From Thermoanaerobaculia bacterium (GTDB lineage: Bacteria; Acidobacteriota; Thermoanaerobaculia; Gp7-AA8): a stretch of DNA of 64,000 nt. A program made the position numbers and the translations under genes. Positions 42,807-52,201 of this stretch are shown here, piece after piece. The DNA is taken from NCBI GenBank assembly GCA_017883205.1, contig JADGNZ010000005.1, positions 94,989 through 158,988 on the forward strand, in the 5' to 3' direction. Position 1 is the first letter of the stretch. Every line of letters starts with the position of its first letter. The notes below the pieces were generated by a model. It had not been told where the DNA came from, did not search any database, and saw only the letters and a list, made by a program, of their open reading frames with translations.

Positions 42807-43487
42807 GTGGCCATCGCTCCCGTCATCCCCTTCAACACCATTCCGCTGCTGGCCGGCATCCGGCCCGCCGACCGCGGCGCGCTCGAGCCGCTTTGCCTCA
42901 TGCGCCGGTACGAAAAAGGGGAAACGATCTTCCATGAGGCGGAGCCGGCGGAGCGCATCCACTTCGTCGTGGCCGGGCGCGTCAAGATCGTCAAAGCGAC
43001 CGGCGCGCGGGAAATCATTCTGGAGATTCTGGGGCCGGGTGAGCCGGTGGGCGCCGTCGCCGTCTTCGAGCGCAGAGCCTTTCCGGCCACTGCGGTGGTG
43101 ATGGAAGACTCGACGATCCTGTCGATCCCTGAACGGGAGTTTTTTCAACTCCTCGAGTCACGGCCTGAGATGACCCGTCACGTCCTCGGCGGTCTGACCA
43201 TGCGCCTCATGATGATGAACAAGCGCCTCGCGGATATGACTGGCTCGGTCGAGGTGCGAGCGGCAAGACTATTCATCACGCTCAGCGAGCGGATGGGGAT
43301 CCCGCGAGAAGGAGAGAGCTTCATCCCGCTGGCGCTGTCGCGGCAGGAGCTTGCCGATCTGCTCGGAACCACGCTGGAAACGACGATCCGTCTCATGAGC
43401 CGCTGGCAGAAAGAGAACCTCGTGCTGACCGAGCGCGATGGCTTCACGGTTCCGAGCGTTCAGGCGCTTCGCGCGCTCGAGCCTTGA
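42807..43487 (+). CDS. Crp/Fnr-family regulator (DNR/NnrR-like)
   Basis: A 226-residue protein. The cNMP-like beta-barrel has GETIFHEAEPAERIHFVVAG and ILEILGPGEPVGAVAV. The C-terminal HTH has LSRQELADLLGTTLETTIRL, where Glu and Arg of ETTIR match the FNR recognition helix but Ser is replaced by Ile. The N-terminal cysteine set of FNR is missing, so it is not an Fe-S oxygen sensor; a haem or NO-responsive DNR-type role is possible. Translation starts at GTG. Its likely sites (ATGAC-N4-GTCAT) precede the next gene and the RIC gene. Confidence 0.88.
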   Translation: MAIAPVIPFNTIPLLAGIRPADRGALEPLCLMRRYEKGETIFHEAEPAERIHFVVAGRVKIVKATGAREIILEILGPGEPVGAVAVFERRAFPATAVVMEDSTILSIPEREFFQLLESRPEMTRHVLGGLTMRLMMMNKRLADMTGSVEVRAARLFITLSERMGIPREGESFIPLALSRQELADLLGTTLETTIRLMSRWQKENLVLTERDGFTVPSVQALRALEP

Positions 43488-43524
43488 GTGCAATATCGTG
43501 CACGTCGAGTGAACACTGTTGCAT

Positions 43525-43565
43525 ATGACATCGGTCATTTCTCATCCTGAAAGTTGGGATACCAT
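43525..43565 (+). promoter_or_regulatory. Predicted Crp/Fnr-type operator and promoter of the molybdoenzyme operon
   Basis: The perfect palindrome ATGAC-ATCG-GTCAT occupies 43525-43538. A -10-like TACCAT follows at 43560-43565, 28.5 bases from the palindrome centre, the spacing of class II activation (site at about -41.5). A near-identical arrangement precedes the RIC gene at 49558. The half-site keeps the TGA core of FNR sites with the same 4-base centre. Confidence 0.65.
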
Positions 43566-43586
43566 AGAACCTAGGGAGGCCTGCCG

Positions 43587-44735
43587 ATGTTTGGACGTGT
43601 AGGCAGCGAACGAGTAGTGGGGGCAGCGTGGGGAACGCTCTTCACCTCGATCCTGGCGATCCTGATCGTCGTCGGTTCGCGCAACCTGCAGCACTTCGAC
43701 GCGGCGCTCGTCGGCTATACCTTTGCCGTCCTCTTCGCGACGTTTGCGATCACGTACCGCTACGCAATGTGGTTGTTGCGGCCGCCTACGAAGCGCTACT
43801 GGAATCGCGGCTGGCAGCTCTTCTTCAGCCGCCGCTACTTCGCAACCAATGTCGTCAATTGGTTTCGCCGGGTGACGGCGGACTTCGCACTCAACCGATT
43901 CATCTTCAAGCGGAATCAGAGCCGCGGCATGGCGCACTTCTTCATCATGTGGGGCTGCATCCTGGCGTTCGCGATCACGTTCCCGCTCGTCTTCGGCTGG
44001 ATTCACTTCGAGACGCTGCCGGGTGACCTCAATTCATACCGCACCTTCGTTTTCGGCTTTGCCACGACGTCGTTCAAGATTCATTCGGCCGTTGCCGTCC
44101 TGATCTTTCATGGCCTGGTGTGGTCGGCATTCATGGTGATCGCGGGCGTGATGCTGGCGATGCGCCGGCGGATGCTGGACCACGGAGCGGCGGCGCTGCA
44201 GCGGTTCGCCGAAGACTTTCTGCCGCTCGTGCTTCTCTTCGCGATCAGCATCACCGGGTTGTTGCTCACGGCGAGTTACACGTGGATGCAGGGTTACGGC
44301 TACGACTTTCTCGCGCTGCTGCACGCGATCACCGTCATCTTCACGCTGCTCTATCTGCCGTTCGGAAAGTTCTTTCACATCTTTCAGCGGCCGGCGCAGC
44401 TCGGCGTGAGCTTCTACAAAGATGTCGCTGCGAAGGAAGGGATGGCTGCCTGCCGGCGGTGTCAGCAGGAGTTTGCGCCGCTCCTGCAGATCAACGATCT
44501 CATCGAAGTCGAGCGCGAGCTCGGCTACCGCTACGAAACGGACACTCCGGGCGTCGAGCACTACCAGCGCATCTGCCCCGCGTGCAGGCGCTCCATGCTC
44601 GGGATCGCACAGGGTGAGCTGTGGCGGAATGGGGGGTTGGGTGTAGGGGGTGGGGAGTGGGAGAAGTCGAATCACTTATCTCCCACGCCCCACCCCCCAC
44701 GCCCCACTCCCCACTCCCCAATAAGGATCGACTAA
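43587..44735 (+). CDS. Cytochrome b-like membrane subunit with cysteine-rich C-terminal domain
   Basis: A 382-residue protein with about six membrane helices, including a NarI/DsrM-like core ([40 protein letters not shown]) whose histidines could bind haem b. The cytoplasmic C-terminus has two CxxC pairs ([18 protein letters not shown]) suited to zinc or Fe-S. It probably passes electrons between quinol and the molybdoenzyme encoded next. The last roughly 35 residues are Gly/Pro/His low complexity encoded by a G-rich inverted repeat (44631-44722), so the native end may have been near residue 350. Confidence 0.7.
   Translation: MFGRVGSERVVGAAWGTLFTSILAILIVVGSRNLQHFDAALVGYTFAVLFATFAITYRYAMWLLRPPTKRYWNRGWQLFFSRRYFATNVVNWFRRVTADFALNRFIFKRNQSRGMAHFFIMWGCILAFAITFPLVFGWIHFETLPGDLNSYRTFVFGFATTSFKIHSAVAVLIFHGLVWSAFMVIAGVMLAMRRRMLDHGAAALQRFAEDFLPLVLLFAISITGLLLTASYTWMQGYGYDFLALLHAITVIFTLLYLPFGKFFHIFQRPAQLGVSFYKDVAAKEGMAACRRCQQEFAPLLQINDLIEVERELGYRYETDTPGVEHYQRICPACRRSMLGIAQGELWRNGGLGVGGGEWEKSNHLSPTPHPPRPTPHSPIRID
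44631..44722. repeat. G-rich/C-rich inverted repeat forming the 3' end of the membrane-subunit gene
   Basis: Arms 44646-44664 and 44679-44697 form a 19-bp stem with one mismatch (GGGGGTGGGGAGTGGGAGA type) and a 14-base loop, followed by more C-rich repeats. It lies in frame at the end of the gene and just before the molybdoenzyme ribosome-binding site, so the RNA hairpin could also affect relative expression. Confidence 0.7.
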
Positions 44736-47048
44736 ATGGCAACGCTACCGAAGGAACAGGATGTCCTCGCCAAGGCGTGGGGACCGCATCTCAACCGCAT
44801 GGAGGGTCCGCGTCTCGATACCGGCGTAGAGCCCGACAAGATCGTCCCGACTCACTGCTGCTTCTGCGGCCAGCAATGCGGCATCAATCTCAAAGTCAAA
44901 GACAACCTGGTCATCGGCTTCGAGCCGCGGTACGACTTTCCATTCAACAAAGGGATGCTCTGTCCGAAAGGCGTCAAGCGTTACCTTCAGGGCGGGCATC
45001 CGGACCGGCTGACGACCGCCTTGCAGCGCGATCCGGATGCCGCGGCCGGGTTTTCTCCGATGGCGTACGACGCGGCAATCGCGCGCGTGGCGTCGGAGAT
45101 TGAGCGCATTCAATCGACGTACGGGCCGAACGCGTTCGGCGTGCTCTCGGGTGCCAGCCTCACCACGGAGAAGGCGTACCTCATGGGCAAGTTCGCCCGC
45201 GTCTGCCTGAAAACGAAGTACATCGATTACAACGGACGGCTTTGCATGGTCAGCGCCGGCGCGGCCAACAAGAAAGCGTTTGGCATCGATCGCGCGGCGA
45301 ATCCATGGGACGACATTCTCAAGGCCGAGGTCGTGCTGATCGCCGGATCGAACACGGCGGAGTGCTCGCCGATCACGACGAACTACGTCTGGCAGGCACG
45401 CGAGAACGGCGGCAAGGTCATCGTGGTCGATCCACGCATCACGCCGATCGCACGCACGGCCGACATCTTCCTGCCGGTGAAGCCGGGCCGCGACGTGGCG
45501 CTGTTCAACGGCATCCTCCAGCTCATGATCGAGAACGACTGGATCGATCACGATTTCATCGAGAAGAACACCACCGGCTTCGAAGCGGTCGCGGAGCATG
45601 TCGCGCAGTGGACGCCGCGCCGAACGGCCGAGGTGACCGGGATCGCGGAGAAATCGATTCGCGCGGCGGCGGAATTGTGGGGGACGGCGAAGACGAGCTT
45701 CCTCATGCACGCGCGTGGAATCGAGCACCATTCGCACGGCGTCGAGAACTGCCTCTCCACGATCAACATCGTGCTCGCCTCCGGCCGCATCGGAAAGCCG
45801 TACTGCGGCTACGGAACCGTCGTCGGTCAGGGGAATGGACAGGGCGGACGCGAGCACGGTCAGAAATGCGACCAGCTTCCCGGCTGGCGCGATATCTCGA
45901 ATCCTGCGCATCGCGAGTACATCGCAGGGGTGTGGGGCGTGAAGCCGGAAGAGATCCCCGAGGCGGGCGTCGACTGTTACGAGATGATGCGGAAGATCGA
46001 TGCGGGCGAGATCAAGGGATTGCTCCTGATCTGCTTCAATCCGAAAGTCTCGCTGCCCGACAACGCCTTCGTCACGCGCGCGCTGGAGAAGCTCGAGTTC
46101 TTCACGGTGATCGACTTCTTCCTGAGCGAGACGGCGCAATACGCGGACATCGTCCTTCCCGGCTCGCTTCACGAAGAAGACGAGGGCGTCGTCGCGCAGG
46201 TGGAAGGGCGCGTCATCAAAATCAACAAGGCCGTCGATCCGCCCGGCGATGCCACGCAGGACTGGCGCGTCATTCAGGACATCGCCAAAGCGCTGGGCCG
46301 TTCGCATGGCTTCACCTTCGAGAGCCCGCGCGAGATCTTCGATGAGCTCCGCGTGGCGTCGAAGGGTGGCGTGGCTGACTACTACGGCATCACGTACGAA
46401 AAGATCGAGGCGCAGAACGGCGTCTGCTGGCCGTGCCCGACTGAGGATCATCCCGGCACGCCACGTCTCTTCGAGCCGGGATCATCGAATCCGATCGCGA
46501 ACGGCGCCGGGCCGTTCTATTTTCCTGATGGCAATGCCCGCTTCGTTGTGCCGGCCTATCGTCCACCGGCGGAAGAGGTGGACGAGTCGTATCCGGTGAT
46601 TCTCACGACCGGCCGCGTGGTGAGCCAGTTCCTCTCCGGAACGCAGACGCGGCGCATCGGGCCGCTCGTCGATCAATATCCGGAGCCGCGCGTGGAGATC
46701 CATCCGCGGCTCGCCCAGAAGTACGGAATCGCGGATGGTGATTGGACGACGGTCGAATCGCGCCGCGGCACGATCACGCTGCGCGCGCAGGTGGTGACCT
46801 CGATCCGCCCCGACACGGTGTTCATTCCGTACCACTGGCCGGGCCGCAAGTCGGCGAATCAACTCACCATCGCGGCGCAGGATCCCGTGTCGAAGATCCC
46901 CGAGTACAAGGTGTGCGCCGTGCGTCTGCGCAAGAGCGAGAAGCCGGCTGATGATGCCGAGACGACGGCGCCGGACGCCGCTCGATCGGACATTACGCGC
47001 GGCGGCACTGACGACGTTGCGCGAACCGCCGTGCAGCAGGGAAGGTGA
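44736..47048 (+). CDS. Molybdopterin oxidoreductase, nitrate-reductase-like catalytic subunit
   Basis: A 770-residue Mo-bisPGD enzyme. The N-terminal 4Fe-4S motif is [11 protein letters not shown] (Cys41/42, Cys44, Cys48) with Cys76 in MLCPKG. Cys170 in [11 protein letters not shown] aligns with the Mo-ligating cysteine of NapA/NasA/NarB-type enzymes. [20 protein letters not shown] and the C-terminal [17 protein letters not shown] belong to the cofactor-binding domains. There is no Tat signal, so it is cytoplasmic, and the family includes assimilatory nitrate reductases and formate dehydrogenases. Its partners here (cytochrome b-like, four-cluster ferredoxin, Rieske) suggest a membrane-linked complex, probably acting on nitrate or nitrite; the substrate is inferred. 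Confidence 0.82.
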   Translation: MATLPKEQDVLAKAWGPHLNRMEGPRLDTGVEPDKIVPTHCCFCGQQCGINLKVKDNLVIGFEPRYDFPFNKGMLCPKGVKRYLQGGHPDRLTTALQRDPDAAAGFSPMAYDAAIARVASEIERIQSTYGPNAFGVLSGASLTTEKAYLMGKFARVCLKTKYIDYNGRLCMVSAGAANKKAFGIDRAANPWDDILKAEVVLIAGSNTAECSPITTNYVWQARENGGKVIVVDPRITPIARTADIFLPVKPGRDVALFNGILQLMIENDWIDHDFIEKNTTGFEAVAEHVAQWTPRRTAEVTGIAEKSIRAAAELWGTAKTSFLMHARGIEHHSHGVENCLSTINIVLASGRIGKPYCGYGTVVGQGNGQGGREHGQKCDQLPGWRDISNPAHREYIAGVWGVKPEEIPEAGVDCYEMMRKIDAGEIKGLLLICFNPKVSLPDNAFVTRALEKLEFFTVIDFFLSETAQYADIVLPGSLHEEDEGVVAQVEGRVIKINKAVDPPGDATQDWRVIQDIAKALGRSHGFTFESPREIFDELRVASKGGVADYYGITYEKIEAQNGVCWPCPTEDHPGTPRLFEPGSSNPIANGAGPFYFPDGNARFVVPAYRPPAEEVDESYPVILTTGRVVSQFLSGTQTRRIGPLVDQYPEPRVEIHPRLAQKYGIADGDWTTVESRRGTITLRAQVVTSIRPDTVFIPYHWPGRKSANQLTIAAQDPVSKIPEYKVCAVRLRKSEKPADDAETTAPDAARSDITRGGTDDVARTAVQQGR

Positions 47049-47050
47049 CG

Positions 47051-47680
47051 ATGGCCCGGATTGGAAACATGGAGTTCTTCCTCGATCCGAACCGCTGCAT
47101 CGGCTGCCAGTCGTGCGTGGCCGCATGCAGCGAGTGCGACACGCACCGCGGCCACTCCATGATCCACCTGCAGTACGTCGAGCGCACGATCTCGGTGCAG
47201 ACCGTGCCGGTCGTCTGCATGCACTGCGACTCGCCGACATGCGCAGAGGTCTGCCCGGCCGACGCCATCAAGCGCACGGATGACGGCGTCGTGCAGACGG
47301 CGCGGAAACCGCGCTGCATCGCCTGCAACAACTGCGTGCTTGCCTGTCCCTTCGGCGTGCCGAAGATGCAGACCGAGTTCTCGCTGATGATGAAGTGCGA
47401 TATGTGCTACGACCGCTCATCGGTGGGGCTCAAGCCGATGTGCACGAGCGTCTGTCCGTCCGGCGCGCTTTACTACGGGACGCGCGAAGAGATCGAGCAC
47501 CTTCGTCCGCGCTCCGAGCCCATCAACACGTTCCAGTTCGGTGAGCAGACCATCACCACGAAGGTGAACATGATGGTGCCGCGCGACGCGGGCGTGCAGC
47601 ACGTCGATGTCCTTTCCGCGATGGAGGAAAGCCCGGTCGGAAACGCGGCCATGCTCGATTCCGTCTTCGACGACATGTGA
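47051..47680 (+). CDS. Four-cluster 4Fe-4S ferredoxin subunit
   Basis: A 209-residue protein with four cysteine groups: [37 protein letters not shown] and CDMCYD...CTSVCP, the NarH/DmsB-type arrangement. It would wire the molybdoenzyme to the membrane subunit. I chose the ATG at 47051, behind GGAAGG; a GTG at 47045 overlapping the previous stop is the alternative. Its C-terminal 60 residues have no cysteines. Confidence 0.9.
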   Translation: MARIGNMEFFLDPNRCIGCQSCVAACSECDTHRGHSMIHLQYVERTISVQTVPVVCMHCDSPTCAEVCPADAIKRTDDGVVQTARKPRCIACNNCVLACPFGVPKMQTEFSLMMKCDMCYDRSSVGLKPMCTSVCPSGALYYGTREEIEHLRPRSEPINTFQFGEQTITTKVNMMVPRDAGVQHVDVLSAMEESPVGNAAMLDSVFDDM

Positions 47681-47693
47681 GGCCTTGATTCGC

Positions 47694-48251
47694 ATGACCA
47701 CGACGCCTACCCGCACGACGCCCGATCAGCTCTCCATTCCGCCCGATGGACGGCCGTACCACGATCAGCCGCAGTGGCGAAACGACTTCCCGATCGACTG
47801 GCCGCAGGACGAGCTCGTGGCCCGCCGCGATTTCACCAAGTTCCTCGTGCTCACGAGCCTCGCGTTCGTCGTCGGTCAGCTCTGGATCGTCATCCAGAAC
47901 TTCGCCCGGAAGCGCAAGGGGAAGCCGCCGGTGAGACGCATCGCGCGCGCGGATGCGATCGCGGTCGGCAGCTCGCTCGTTTTCGACTATCCCGAAGCGC
48001 ACGACATCTGCGTCGTGGTTCGAACCGGCGCGCAGCAGTACTTCGCATACAACCAGAAGTGCACGCACTTGAGTTGCGCGGTCGTGCCGGACGTCGCTAA
48101 CGGCCGGTTCCACTGTCCGTGTCACAACGGTTCCTTCGAACTGGCCACAGGCGTGCCGATTGCCGGGCCGCCGCGGCGTTCGCTCGAGCGCATCCTGCTC
48201 GAGATTCGTGACGGCGATCTCTACGCGGTTGGAACCGAGGTGCGGGCATGA
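47694..48251 (+). CDS. Rieske 2Fe-2S protein with membrane anchor
   Basis: A 185-residue protein with a basic-then-hydrophobic anchor ([20 protein letters not shown]) and a Rieske domain with CTHLSC and [10 protein letters not shown] ligating a 2Fe-2S cluster. There is an RR pair before the helix but no classic Tat motif. A Rieske protein next to a NarG-family enzyme and a NarH-type ferredoxin is unusual, so it probably belongs to the same electron-transfer complex. Confidence 0.9.
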   Translation: MTTTPTRTTPDQLSIPPDGRPYHDQPQWRNDFPIDWPQDELVARRDFTKFLVLTSLAFVVGQLWIVIQNFARKRKGKPPVRRIARADAIAVGSSLVFDYPEAHDICVVVRTGAQQYFAYNQKCTHLSCAVVPDVANGRFHCPCHNGSFELATGVPIAGPPRRSLERILLEIRDGDLYAVGTEVRA

Positions 48252-48475
48252 AGCGCGCGGTCTCGCGGCAGCAGAAGATGACGATCGTCTTCGGCATCTT
48301 GTCGATCGTCGTCATCATCGCGGTGTTGCAGCTCTGGCTCCTGACAGCCACGATGAACGCCTTCCTGGCCGGGCAGGAGCGCGTCATCATTCCTGCGGCA
48401 GTAGCAAGTCTTATCTGTTTTGCGTTCAACGCGGGTCTCCTCTCCTACATCTATCGTTTGGAGCGCCGGCGGTGA
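48248..48475 (+). CDS. Small two-helix membrane protein
   Basis: A 75-residue protein with helices at about 11-33 ([20 protein letters not shown]) and 46-67. It overlaps the Rieske gene by four bases and the TDT gene by four, so it is co-translated with both. It is likely a small accessory subunit of the complex; no function can be read from the sequence. Confidence 0.8.
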   Translation: MKRAVSRQQKMTIVFGILSIVVIIAVLQLWLLTATMNAFLAGQERVIIPAAVASLICFAFNAGLLSYIYRLERRR

Positions 48476-49527
48476 GCACGGCGCCGAGTGTGGGCCCGGG
48501 CGAGACGATCCGCACATTGCATCCGGCGTATTTCGCGCTCGTCATGGCGACGGGAATCGTCTCCATTGCCGCGCAACTGCTCCACATCCCTTTCATCCCC
48601 CAACTCCTCCTCGGCATCAATCTTCTGGCCTTCGCCATCCTCTGGGCGCTGACCATCGTGCGGATCGTCCGCTATCCGAAGGAAGTGATCGCGGACATCG
48701 CCGACCATCAGCGCGGCGTCGGGTTCTTTACGGCCGTGGCGGCGACGAGCGTGCTCGGTTCGCAGCTCGTGATCGTGGCGAACGGGGAGCGGTTCGGTCT
48801 CGCATTCTGGATCGTCACGCTCATCCTCTGGCTCGTGCTTGTCTACGCCGTCTTCACCGCGCTAACGGTCAAGGAAGTGAAGCCGACGCTCGATCAGGGC
48901 ATCAATGGCGGTTGGCTCGTTGCCGTAGTGGCCACGCAGTCGGTGTCGACACTCGCGTCGATTCTCGCGCCTTCGACGGCGCACGCCGAGCTGCTGCTCT
49001 TTGTGAGCCTCTCGTTCTGGCTCGCCGGCGGCATGCTCTACATCTGGCTCATCTCACTCATCTTTTATCGCTACACGTTCTTCCGCTTCGCGCCGTCCGA
49101 CCTGATGCCGCCGTACTGGATCAATATGGGGGCGATGGCCATCTCGACGCTGGCCGGGACGCTGCTGATCGCGAACGCGAAGTACTCGCCGCTGCTCACC
49201 GTCCTCCATCCGTTCACGCTTGGATTCACGATCCTCTTCTGGGCCACCGCCACCTGGTGGATTCCGATGCTGCTCATCCTTGGATTCTGGCGTCACGTCT
49301 ACAAGCGTTTCCCGCTGACGTACAGTCCGCTCTATTGGGGCGCCGTCTTCCCGCTGGGCATGTACACGGTCTGTACGTTCCGGCTTGCCGACGCCGCTGC
49401 GATTCCGATGCTGCATCTCATCCCGAGGATCTTCGTTGTCATCGCACTCGCGGCGTGGTCCCTCACGTTCATCGGTCTGCTGCTGAGTCTCCTCCGAAGC
49501 ATTCGGATGGCGCCCGCCGCGAGCTGA
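48472..49527 (+). CDS. TDT-family (TehA/SLAC1-like) anion transporter
   Basis: A 351-residue protein with about ten membrane helices, starting at a GTG that overlaps the preceding TGA. The N-terminal [17 protein letters not shown] and later [20 protein letters not shown] are typical of the tellurite-resistance/dicarboxylate transporter family. Plant members (SLAC1) conduct nitrate and chloride and bacterial or fungal members move sulfite or malate, so in this operon nitrite, nitrate or sulfite transport is a reasonable inference. Confidence 0.85.
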   Translation: MSTAPSVGPGETIRTLHPAYFALVMATGIVSIAAQLLHIPFIPQLLLGINLLAFAILWALTIVRIVRYPKEVIADIADHQRGVGFFTAVAATSVLGSQLVIVANGERFGLAFWIVTLILWLVLVYAVFTALTVKEVKPTLDQGINGGWLVAVVATQSVSTLASILAPSTAHAELLLFVSLSFWLAGGMLYIWLISLIFYRYTFFRFAPSDLMPPYWINMGAMAISTLAGTLLIANAKYSPLLTVLHPFTLGFTILFWATATWWIPMLLILGFWRHVYKRFPLTYSPLYWGAVFPLGMYTVCTFRLADAAAIPMLHLIPRIFVVIALAAWSLTFIGLLLSLLRSIRMAPAAS

Positions 49528-49557
49528 GCCGTCGCTGCGACGCAATCTCAATTCCAT

Positions 49558-49599
49558 ATGACATTCGTCATGTGCTCCGCGCGTGTGCGGCACGACAAT
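49558..49599 (+). promoter_or_regulatory. Predicted Crp/Fnr-type operator and promoter of the RIC gene
   Basis: The perfect palindrome ATGAC-ATTC-GTCAT (49558-49571) has the same flank (CATATGACAT) as the site at 43525. A -10-like GACAAT lies at 49594-49599, 29.5 bases from the palindrome centre, within one base of the other promoter's geometry. Confidence 0.65.
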
Positions 49600-49623
49600 G
49601 TGCTCATGACGGAGGAAACATCC

Positions 49624-50400
49624 ATGACCACGACCTTTGACGTAAATGCACAGACTGTAGGAGAGCTCGCTGCCTCGATGCCGCTCTCGATCCGCGTGTT
49701 CGAAGCCTGGAAGATTGACTACTGCTGCGGCGGCCGCACCCCACTGACAGATGCCTGCACCGCAGCCGGAAAGAGCGTTGACGCGTTCATCGCCGAGCTG
49801 GAAGCGCTGGCCACCATTCCTGATGCTGCCGCGCGCGACTGGTCGTCGGACACGCTCGCCGCGACGGCTGCCAGGATCGTGACGACGTACCACGCCTACA
49901 CGCGCGAAGAACTGCAGACGATTACCCCCATCGCCGCGAAGGTGCAGAGCGTTCACGGCGAACGCCGGCCGGAGCTTGCGGAAGTCGTGTCGCTCGTCGC
50001 CGAGCTCACCACCGACCTGCTACCGCACATGTTGAAAGAGGAGCAGGTGCTCTTCCCGTACGTCGATCAGTTGGAAGAGGCCGCGAACGGGAAGCGCGTT
50101 GCGCCGACACCGTTCTTCGGCACGGTGAAGAATCCGGTGCGGATGATGATGATCGAGCACGATCGTGTCGGCGAGCTTCTGGCGCGTCTGCGCGTTGTCA
50201 CGGACGATTACACACCCCCCGAGAGCGACTGCTTCAGCTATCGCGAGCTATACCGGCGACTGACGGACCTGGAGCTGCGGACGCACGAGCACATTCACGT
50301 CGAGAACAACATCTACTTTCCGGCCGCTGTCGCGCTCGAAGATCGAGCCGGTCAGCCGAACACGTTCAGCGACGGTTGCGGGCACGGGTGCAACCACTGA
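49624..50400 (+). CDS. RIC-type iron-sulfur cluster repair protein (YtfE/ScdA/NorA-like)
   Basis: A 258-residue protein. The N-terminal DUF542 domain has the motif FEAWKIDYCCGGRTPLTDAC, and the hemerythrin-like di-iron domain carries His/Glu ligands in TTYHAYTREEL, LLPHMLKEEQVLFPYVD, MMMIEHDRVGELL and LRTHEHIHVENNIYFP. Such proteins repair Fe-S centres damaged by NO or oxidants. I chose the ATG at 49624, directly behind GGAGG. Control by the Crp/Fnr regulator would link it to nitrate/NO metabolism. The C-terminal tail CGHGCNH is extra. Confidence 0.9.
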   Translation: MTTTFDVNAQTVGELAASMPLSIRVFEAWKIDYCCGGRTPLTDACTAAGKSVDAFIAELEALATIPDAAARDWSSDTLAATAARIVTTYHAYTREELQTITPIAAKVQSVHGERRPELAEVVSLVAELTTDLLPHMLKEEQVLFPYVDQLEEAANGKRVAPTPFFGTVKNPVRMMMIEHDRVGELLARLRVVTDDYTPPESDCFSYRELYRRLTDLELRTHEHIHVENNIYFPAAVALEDRAGQPNTFSDGCGHGCNH

Positions 50401-50419
50401 CGTCCAACACGTTTTTTCT

Positions 50420-50486
50420 GGTTCACGCGGAGGCGCGGAGGACACGGAGGTATCGACTCCGCGTTCCCCGCGTCTCCGCGTGAACC
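50420..50486. repeat. Dispersed hairpin repeat (CACGCGGAG family), copy 1
   Basis: A 19-bp stem GGTTCACGCGGAGGCGCGG against CCGCGTCTCCGCGTGAACC with one mismatch, lying between the convergent RIC and diguanylate cyclase genes. Related copies are at 54421 and 58367. It may serve as a bidirectional terminator. Confidence 0.8.
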
Positions 50487-50532
50487 GTCTCTCTGAATTG
50501 GGCGAAGGTCCGGATGAAGGGGCGCATCCCAG

Positions 50533-51993
50533 TCACGTCTGCGCGCTCGCCGGCATATGCACGACGCGGTTCCGGCCGGCGTTCTTTGCGGCGTAGAGCG
50601 CCTCGTCGGCGGCTTTGAGGAGCGTGGCCGCTTCGTCGTTTCCGTCCGGAACCATCGTGGCGATGCCGACGCTGATCGTGACGACGCTTGACACTGGCGA
50701 GGTTCGATGCTCGATCGTCATCTGTTCGACTGAGGCGCGCAACGATTCGCCAAGCTCACGGGTGTGATCGGAGCCGACGCCGGCCACGAGCACGGCGAAT
50801 TCCTCGCCGCCGTAGCGGGTCACCAGATCGCCCGCCCGGTGAAAGCGTGATTTCAGCGACTCGGCCACGCGGCGCAGGCACTCGTCGCCGGCCTGGTGTC
50901 CGTAGGCGTCGTTGTAGGCTTTGAAGGCGTCGATATCGATCATGATCAACGAGAGCGGAGTGCGGGAGCGGGCGGCGCGGCGCCATTCGACATCGAGGAC
51001 GGTATCGAAGTTCCGCCGGTTGGCGGCGCCTGTGAGCGGGTCGGTGGTGGAGATCTGGTGGAGGGTCTCGATCGCGCGGGCGAGATGCTCGTTGGCATGC
51101 TCGAGATCGCGCTTCGTCGCCGCCAAGTGAATTGCTCCGGCAACCTGATGCGTCAATGTCTCGAAGGCAAGCTGGGTCGCCGGTGTGAGGACGTTTTCAT
51201 CGGTGCAGCACACTTCCAGCCGCCCGAAATCTTCTCCGCGAAACCGGATCGGAAAACTGATCTGCGGCGGTTCGCCCGATGGGTTTTCACCGGCATACGC
51301 GCTGATGTCGCGGAGCGTGATCGAAACACGCTGCACCGGAAAACGTTCGTGAACGTAGCGCACGATGCGCTCGAGCAGGTCGCTGAGATCATGCGCTTCC
51401 AGCGCCGTGCGCGAGACTTCGCTCATCATCTCCATTAACTGCGCGCGCCGCCGCATCTCATCGAACCGGCGGGCATTGGCGATCGCCCCGGCAATCTGAT
51501 CGGCGACCGTGGTGAGGAGCGAGACCTGATCGTGGAACGCGCGAAGGCGTGTGCTCTCCAGGTTGAGGATGGCCACGAGCTCTTTGCCGTGAAGCACGGG
51601 AACGCACAGCTCCGACTTCGTTCCCGGCATCGTCTCGACGAAACCGGGATCGGTGCGAACGTCGTCGAGCAGAATCGGCTTCTCGGTCGCTGCCACCGTT
51701 CCGACGACGCCGCTTCCGAGCGGGCGGCTGTAGCCGGGGTGGACTTCGGTGGGAACCGTGCTGGTCACCGCTTCGCAAACGAAGGCGCCCTTGCGCGGCT
51801 CCACCGTCACCAGCGCTACGAACTCCCACGCGAACTTCTGCGCCAGAGCATCGGTAATGCGCTGCATCAAGGGGCGAAGCTCGAGATCGAGCGTGGCGAT
51901 GCGTGCGACTTCGTTGATGGCCTCGAGTTGACGCGCGTAGAGCGCATCCGCTTTCGGAATCGACGGCAGCGGCTGCTCCGATTGGCCTCGCAT
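50533..51993 (-). CDS. Diguanylate cyclase with two GAF domains
   Basis: A 486-residue protein. GAF1 spans about 20-170 (LGSGVVGTVAATEKPILLDD; KSELCVPVLHGKELVAILNL), and a second GAF spans about 185-320 with cysteines in LEVCCTDEN. A short coiled segment leads to a GGDEF domain (TDPLTGAANRRNFD; active site RYGGEEFAVLVAG). GGEEF with the preceding substrate residues indicates active c-di-GMP synthesis; I do not see an RxxD inhibitory site. It is a soluble cytoplasmic sensor with unknown ligand, and ends convergently with the RIC gene. Confidence 0.92.
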   Translation of the reverse strand: MRGQSEQPLPSIPKADALYARQLEAINEVARIATLDLELRPLMQRITDALAQKFAWEFVALVTVEPRKGAFVCEAVTSTVPTEVHPGYSRPLGSGVVGTVAATEKPILLDDVRTDPGFVETMPGTKSELCVPVLHGKELVAILNLESTRLRAFHDQVSLLTTVADQIAGAIANARRFDEMRRRAQLMEMMSEVSRTALEAHDLSDLLERIVRYVHERFPVQRVSITLRDISAYAGENPSGEPPQISFPIRFRGEDFGRLEVCCTDENVLTPATQLAFETLTHQVAGAIHLAATKRDLEHANEHLARAIETLHQISTTDPLTGAANRRNFDTVLDVEWRRAARSRTPLSLIMIDIDAFKAYNDAYGHQAGDECLRRVAESLKSRFHRAGDLVTRYGGEEFAVLVAGVGSDHTRELGESLRASVEQMTIEHRTSPVSSVVTISVGIATMVPDGNDEAATLLKAADEALYAAKNAGRNRVVHMPASAQT

Positions 51994-52033
51994 GATCTCC
52001 CGCGTCCTCGCGCGCTATGTTTCGAGGCATTCA

Positions 52034-52082
52034 ACCACAGAGACGCAGAGGACACGGAGATCACTTTGTCCTTGTGGGCGAG
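52034..52082. repeat. ACCACAGAGACGCAGAGG-type dispersed repeat
   Basis: This stretch reads ACCACAGAGACGCAGAGGAC followed by ACGGAG, related to the copy at 26751 and more loosely to the CACGCGGAG hairpins. It lies in the 208-base interval between divergent genes, upstream of a -10-like TACAAT (52157-52162). Confidence 0.45.
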
Positions 52083-52201
52083 AGTCACGATCCGCGGCTT
52101 CTTTACGAGCTTCGCGTTCTTCCGGCTGGGCTGCATTCGATCCTCAACCGCCATCGTACAATCCGCGCCGGAACGTATTCAGAGATCGACAGGAGTCATG
52201 A

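Noticed and set aside
44745-46451. Minus-strand frame of 568 codons opposite the molybdoenzyme
   Set aside because: Mirrors the real gene; the composition is rich in Arg, Asp and His without motifs.
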